A stretch of DNA of 64,000 bases. Origin: Variovorax boronicumulans (GTDB lineage Bacteria; Pseudomonadota; Gammaproteobacteria; Burkholderiales; Burkholderiaceae_C). This document shows, one piece after another, positions 62,681 to 64,000 of the stretch (positions are counted from its first letter, which is position 1; the number at the start of each line of letters is the position of its first letter). Location of the stretch: positions 456,572-520,571 of the forward strand of contig NZ_VEDO01000002.1 in NCBI RefSeq assembly GCF_007677875.1. The letters are read 5' to 3'. The notes under the pieces were generated by a model. The model saw only the letters and a list, made by a program, of their open reading frames with translations, was not told the DNA's origin and ran no database searches. The position numbers and the translations under genes are program-made.

Positions 62681-62848
62681 CCTGGCCGGCTGGACGCGCG
62701 AGGCCGCCTGCGGCGACCACCGCGCCTTCGTGGCCCCAACGCCAACAGCCTGTGGACAGACGCCCGCGCGCTGCACGCCATGGCCTTGTTCGCCCGCGAG
62801 GGGCTGCGCACCGCGCACCCCCTGACATCCTTACTGGAGAAGCTCTGA
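62670..62848 (+). pseudogene. Small ORF with apparent 1-base frameshift before cobW
   Basis: From ATG 62670 the frame encodes about 22 sensible residues ([14 protein letters not shown]...), then loses protein-like character. A -1 shift at the CCCC run near 62734-62737 restores a good reading frame ending [18 protein letters not shown] to LLEKL, with a stop whose last base is the A of the cobW ATG (TGATG). The ATG overlaps the ATPase end and the stop couples to cobW, as expected for a genuine operon gene of about 59 aa. One lost C would explain it, as would a sequencing error. I do not recognise the protein. Confidence 0.5.
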
Positions 62849-63891
62849 TGCAAAAGATCCCCGCCACCATCGTCACCGGCTTTCTGGGCAGCGGCAAGAC
62901 CACGCTGCTGCGCCACATCCTGGACAACGCCGCCGGCCGGCGCATCGCCGTGATCGTCAATGAGTTCGGCGAGCTCGGCATCGATGGCGAGATCCTCAAG
63001 GGCTGCGGCGTCGGCTGCGACGAGGACGGCCAGCCGCAGGACGGCGCCCTCTACGAGCTGGCCAACGGCTGCATGTGCTGCACTGTGCAGGAGGAGTTCT
63101 TCCCCGTCATGCAGCAGCTGGCTGCGCGCCGCGAGCGCATCGACGCCGTGCTGATCGAGACCAGCGGCCTGGCCCTGCCCAAGCCCCTCGTGCAGGCCTT
63201 CCAGTGGCCCGAGATCGCCAACGTGTTCACGGTGGACGCTGTGGTCACCGTGGTCGACACGCCCGCCGCCGACGCCGGCCAGTTCGCCGCCAACCCCGTG
63301 GCCGTGGACGCACAGCGCCGCGCCGATCCCAACCTCGACCACGCATCGCCGTTGCACGAGCTGTTCGAAGACCAGCTCTCGGCGGCCGACCTCGTGGTAC
63401 TCAACAAGACCGACCTCGTGGACGCCGCGGCTGTCGAACGCGTGACCGCCCTGGTGCGCGAGGAGCTGCCGCCCGCCGTCAAGGTCCTGCAGTCGGCGCA
63501 GGGGAGATTGCCGCTGGACCTGTTGCTGGGCCTGGCCAAGGCAGCCGAGACCAGCATCGACCAACGCGAGAGCCACCACGACCACGAGGAGGACCATGAC
63601 CACGACGAGTTCGACGCCCACGTGATCGAACTGCCGGCCGTGGACCGCGAGCGCCTGCTGGCGGCGCTGGCGCGGCTCGTGGAACAGCAGACCATCCTGC
63701 GCGTGAAGGGCTTCGCCGAGATTCCGGGCAAGCCCATGCGCTGGCTGCTGCAGGGCGTGGGCCGCCGCTTCGACCACCACTTCGACCGGCCCTGGCGCAT
63801 GGACGAGCAGCGCGGCACGCGGCTGGTGTTCATCGGGCAAGACCTGGACGAGGCCGCGCTGCGCGCAGGCCTGGCGGGCGTCGAGGCCTGA
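62848..63891 (+). CDS. cobW: CobW-family GTPase / metallochaperone
   Basis: 347-aa G3E GTPase. P-loop GFLGSGKTT (residues 11-19), the metal motif C75-x-C77-C78 (CMCC), the NKTD guanine specificity motif, and a His/Asp-rich loop ([13 protein letters not shown], about residues 248-260) that could bind cobalt or zinc. CobW accompanies aerobic cobalt insertion into the corrin ring. GGAG lies about 8 bases before ATG, which overlaps the preceding small ORF's stop. The next operon gene, possibly cobN, would lie beyond the window, after the repeat copy at 63938. Confidence 0.9.
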   Translation: MQKIPATIVTGFLGSGKTTLLRHILDNAAGRRIAVIVNEFGELGIDGEILKGCGVGCDEDGQPQDGALYELANGCMCCTVQEEFFPVMQQLAARRERIDAVLIETSGLALPKPLVQAFQWPEIANVFTVDAVVTVVDTPAADAGQFAANPVAVDAQRRADPNLDHASPLHELFEDQLSAADLVVLNKTDLVDAAAVERVTALVREELPPAVKVLQSAQGRLPLDLLLGLAKAAETSIDQRESHHDHEEDHDHDEFDAHVIELPAVDRERLLAALARLVEQQTILRVKGFAEIPGKPMRWLLQGVGRRFDHHFDRPWRMDEQRGTRLVFIGQDLDEAALRAGLAGVEA

Positions 63892-63937
63892 TGGAACATC
63901 GCCCTCGCGGCCTTCGCGCGCAGCGCAGGCCGTTCGC

Positions 63938-64000
63938 GGCCGAGCGCAGCGATGGCCCGTGTGGGACTTCCCCCTGTGCCCCTGCCGAGGAGCGCAGCGC
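63938..64000. repeat. Second copy of the large repeat arm (cut by window end)
   Basis: Starts with GGCCGAGCGCAGCGAT and follows arm 1 at 59336 nearly base for base (GACTT, CCCCTGTGCCCCTGCCGAGG, AGCGCAG) to the window end. It lies 46 bases after the cobW stop in direct orientation to arm 1 and inverted to arm 2. The btuF2-cobW unit is therefore bracketed by copies of the same element. Confidence 0.75.

Overview
The window is GC-rich DNA with dense, ATGA-coupled operons and betaproteobacterial gene content. It most resembles a Burkholderiales genome of the Comamonadaceae type (Acidovorax/Variovorax-like). This rests on codon use, on protein families such as DUF3182 and NodT-type efflux lipoproteins, and on short GC-rich intergenic repeats. 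I see no tRNA, rRNA, CRISPR array, prophage, integrase or transposase. Apart from the repeat at 59.3-60.0 kb, it reads as ordinary chromosomal sequence.

Cobalamin is the recurring theme. 1-5.5 kb holds the 3' end of cobB, then cobU, a BtuF/BtuC/BtuD corrinoid importer, cobO and cbiB, all on the plus strand. cobQ (25.6 kb) and cobT (32.3 kb) sit alone. At 56.7-63.9 kb a cobalamin riboswitch precedes a BtuB-like TonB receptor. A palindromic repeat follows, then a second BtuF-BtuC-BtuD importer, a small frameshifted ORF and a CobW-family GTPase. Another copy of the repeat starts at 63.94 kb. The window therefore carries synthesis, outer-membrane uptake, two inner-membrane importers and nucleotide-loop assembly. 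cobS and the corrin-ring genes are not in view.

5.7-16.9 kb: a large PAS hybrid histidine kinase, an aldo/keto reductase, cytidine deaminase, a CHMI-type tautomerase, and a complete four-gene branched-chain 2-oxoacid dehydrogenase operon (E1alpha, E1beta, E2, E3). 16.9-25.5 kb: a DUF1653 protein, a chemoreceptor with a C-terminal CheR/CheB tether, ketopantoate reductase, YceI, a ClsC-type cardiolipin synthase lipoprotein and a Pat-type protein acetyltransferase. 27-36 kb: an MHYT hybrid histidine kinase, an alpha/beta hydrolase coupled to a DUF3182 ATP-grasp-like protein, cobT, a PAS-GAF-GGDEF-EAL protein and endonuclease III.

36-54 kb: gamma-glutamyltransferase, aminotransferase, YciH, GST, a secreted Cys-containing protein, a ProQ/FinO protein, a luciferase-like monooxygenase, a haloacid dehalogenase, a complete RND efflux operon, a quinol-monooxygenase-like protein, 3-hydroxybutyrate dehydrogenase, patatin, FKBP, a VOC protein and an MBL hydrolase. 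54-56.5 kb (minus strand): an NMT1/THI5-like binding protein, a nucleobase-type deaminase and an isopenicillin-N-synthase-like 2OG oxygenase form a tight operon. I read it as a possible nucleobase uptake, deamination and oxidation unit.

The items most worth following up are that 54-56.5 kb operon and the operator-like palindrome next to it, the repeat that splits the riboswitch-controlled B12 region, the frameshifted ORF before cobW, and the DUF3182/hydrolase pair.
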